This document shows positions 63,050 through 64,000 of a stretch of DNA of 64,000 bases, piece after piece. Under the pieces are notes generated by a model. The model was given only the letters and a program-made list of their open reading frames with translations, was not told the origin of the DNA and made no database searches. The position numbers and the translations under genes were made by a program. This DNA is from JAEUIT01 sp044220875 (GTDB taxonomy: Bacteria > Planctomycetota > Phycisphaerae > Phycisphaerales > SM1A02): positions 310,001-374,000 of the forward strand of contig JBGAQH010000005.1 in NCBI GenBank assembly GCA_044220875.1, in the 5' to 3' direction. Every line of letters begins with the position of its first letter. Within the stretch, counting starts at the first letter, position 1.

Positions 63050-64000
63050 TGCGGCTCGCTCTCACGCTCCTTCGCCATCGATCCGCGCCGGATCGTCGTC
63101 GCGGCATCACCCGCGCTGACGTGGTTGCGGCAAGCCTCAGCGCCACCGCGCTTCTCGCCGTGGCACTCCCCGTCCTCGGCCGCGTCGACACGGATTCGGG
63201 CGAGTCTCGATCGCTTGCGAACCTGCGCATTCTGGCGGCGGCCCATGAGGCCTACTCGCAGACCTTCGCCGGGAAGCAGTTCGGCGTGATGCCCGAGGAC
63301 GCGGGCACGGTCGGCGGCAACTGCTCGACCTACGTCAACACGATCGCGTGCCCACCCCAACTCCTCCTTGGCGAATCGCCCAGTGGCGCCTGGTGGGGCT
63401 ACTTCCTGGGCAGCGGACTCTGCGCGCAATACAGCTACCCGGGCTCCTGCAGCAATTGGGTCGTCTACAAGCCGATGGAGTTCACCGGCGTGAATGCCGG
63501 CTTCGGGAGCTTCCGGCTGGGCAACGCCGTCGCGTTCAACGCCTATGTCGACGGACGCTTCTACAGCGACACGTTCTACAGCCCCAACGACCGACTCGCC
63601 TATCACCGCAGTGCCCGCTTCCGCGACGAAGGCGTGCAGTTCGACAGCGAGGGCGGCCAGATTGCGTTCAGCTCCTACTGCCTCAGTCCTGCGGCGATGT
63701 ACAACCCGGAGGTTCTCGCCAACGCCAATGGCGGATACCGAAATCCCAACAGCTTCGCCGAGGGCTACAACTCCCCCACCGTTTCGCAGTGCCTGCATCC
63801 CGACCTCAAGACGCGGATGATCGAGCACAACTGGAACGTCGGGTCGCCCTCCTTCACCGAGGCGAGCGGGAATGAGTGGATCTTCAACTACTCCTCGCTC
63901 GCCTCGCCAAGCGGCTTCTTCTTTGATGGCCACATCGGGCGGATCCGCAACGCCCAGGCGATCGCCGACGATCAGGCTCTCTTCCAGGCAAGCGGCGCGC
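63046..64000 (+). CDS. Prepilin-like (DUF1559-type) exported protein, 3' end missing
   Basis: Open from ATG 63046 to the right edge (317 codons seen). The start has a prepilin-like signal: basic RHRSAPDRRRG, then ITRADVVAASLSATALL with Asp at +5, a hydrophobic helix, i.e. a type IV pilin/pseudopilin N-terminus cut after Gly. The rest is rich in Asn, Ser, Tyr and Gly, and contains FFFDGHIGRI near the end, as in planctomycete H-x9-DG prepilin-like proteins. Probably processed by a prepilin peptidase. ATGA overlap with the FG-GAP gene implies the same operon. Truncated by the window. Confidence 0.8.
   Translation, partial: MMRLALTLLRHRSAPDRRRGITRADVVAASLSATALLAVALPVLGRVDTDSGESRSLANLRILAAAHEAYSQTFAGKQFGVMPEDAGTVGGNCSTYVNTIACPPQLLLGESPSGAWWGYFLGSGLCAQYSYPGSCSNWVVYKPMEFTGVNAGFGSFRLGNAVAFNAYVDGRFYSDTFYSPNDRLAYHRSARFRDEGVQFDSEGGQIAFSSYCLSPAAMYNPEVLANANGGYRNPNSFAEGYNSPTVSQCLHPDLKTRMIEHNWNVGSPSFTEASGNEWIFNYSSLASPSGFFFDGHIGRIRNAQAIADDQALFQASGA

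Overview
The window is GC-rich, densely coded chromosomal DNA that looks like a planctomycete of the class Phycisphaerae. This is inferred from three secreted proteins ending in paired Asp/Asn-rich dockerin-like repeats that finish in an LGAWG-type motif, from a prepilin-like protein of planctomycete style, from sparse Shine-Dalgarno sites, and from the overall gene set. No phage, transposase, CRISPR array or rRNA operon was seen. Two tRNA genes are present, tRNA-Arg(ACG) and tRNA-Val(GAC).

Layout, left part (1-15.8 kb): a hybrid histidine kinase cut by the left edge, a Nudix hydrolase, a POT peptide transporter, a broken AbgT-type transporter, an 858-residue secreted orphan, a 250-bp inverted-repeat element between convergent genes, a one-domain asparaginase, a YyaL/SSP411 protein with a DsbD-alpha-like tail, lysA, an SRPBCC protein, and a translationally coupled pgsA-pgpA pair for phosphatidylglycerol synthesis.

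Middle part (16-45.8 kb): a tightly overlapped nuoJKLMN block (the membrane, proton-pumping half of complex I) without nuoA-I; a metallo-beta-lactamase-fold enzyme; tRNA-Arg; a membrane/LOG/thioredoxin-like trio; a DUF418-hutD pair; phosphoesterases; two tandem membrane zinc-ribbon paralogues; a CBS protein; a second, large multi-PAS hybrid kinase; four tandem 111-112-bp hairpin repeats next to tRNA-Val; gltX; corA; a DUF1275-STAS fusion; and a MoxR-like AAA ATPase and VWA protein that flank a secreted dockerin-type protein.

Right part (45.8-64 kb): glnN (type III glutamine synthetase), tig, a small SHOCT-like membrane protein with a terminator-like hairpin at its 5' end, clpX without clpP, a free-methionine sulfoxide reductase, rpmB, a 0.86-kb non-coding stretch, then dnaG-rpoD. 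The last 6 kb hold secreted surface-type proteins (a 1122-residue repeat protein, an FG-GAP-like protein and a coupled prepilin-like protein cut by the right edge).

Functional themes are respiration (nuo), protein quality control (tig, clpX, msrC), replication/transcription/translation core (dnaG, rpoD, rpmB, gltX, tRNAs), nitrogen and amino-acid metabolism (glnN, lysA, hutD-like, asparaginase) and cell-surface proteins. Several starts lie only 5-12 nt downstream of a GATACT/TACACT-like -10 hexamer, which suggests very short or absent mRNA leaders. All functional statements come from reading the sequence by eye; no database search was run.
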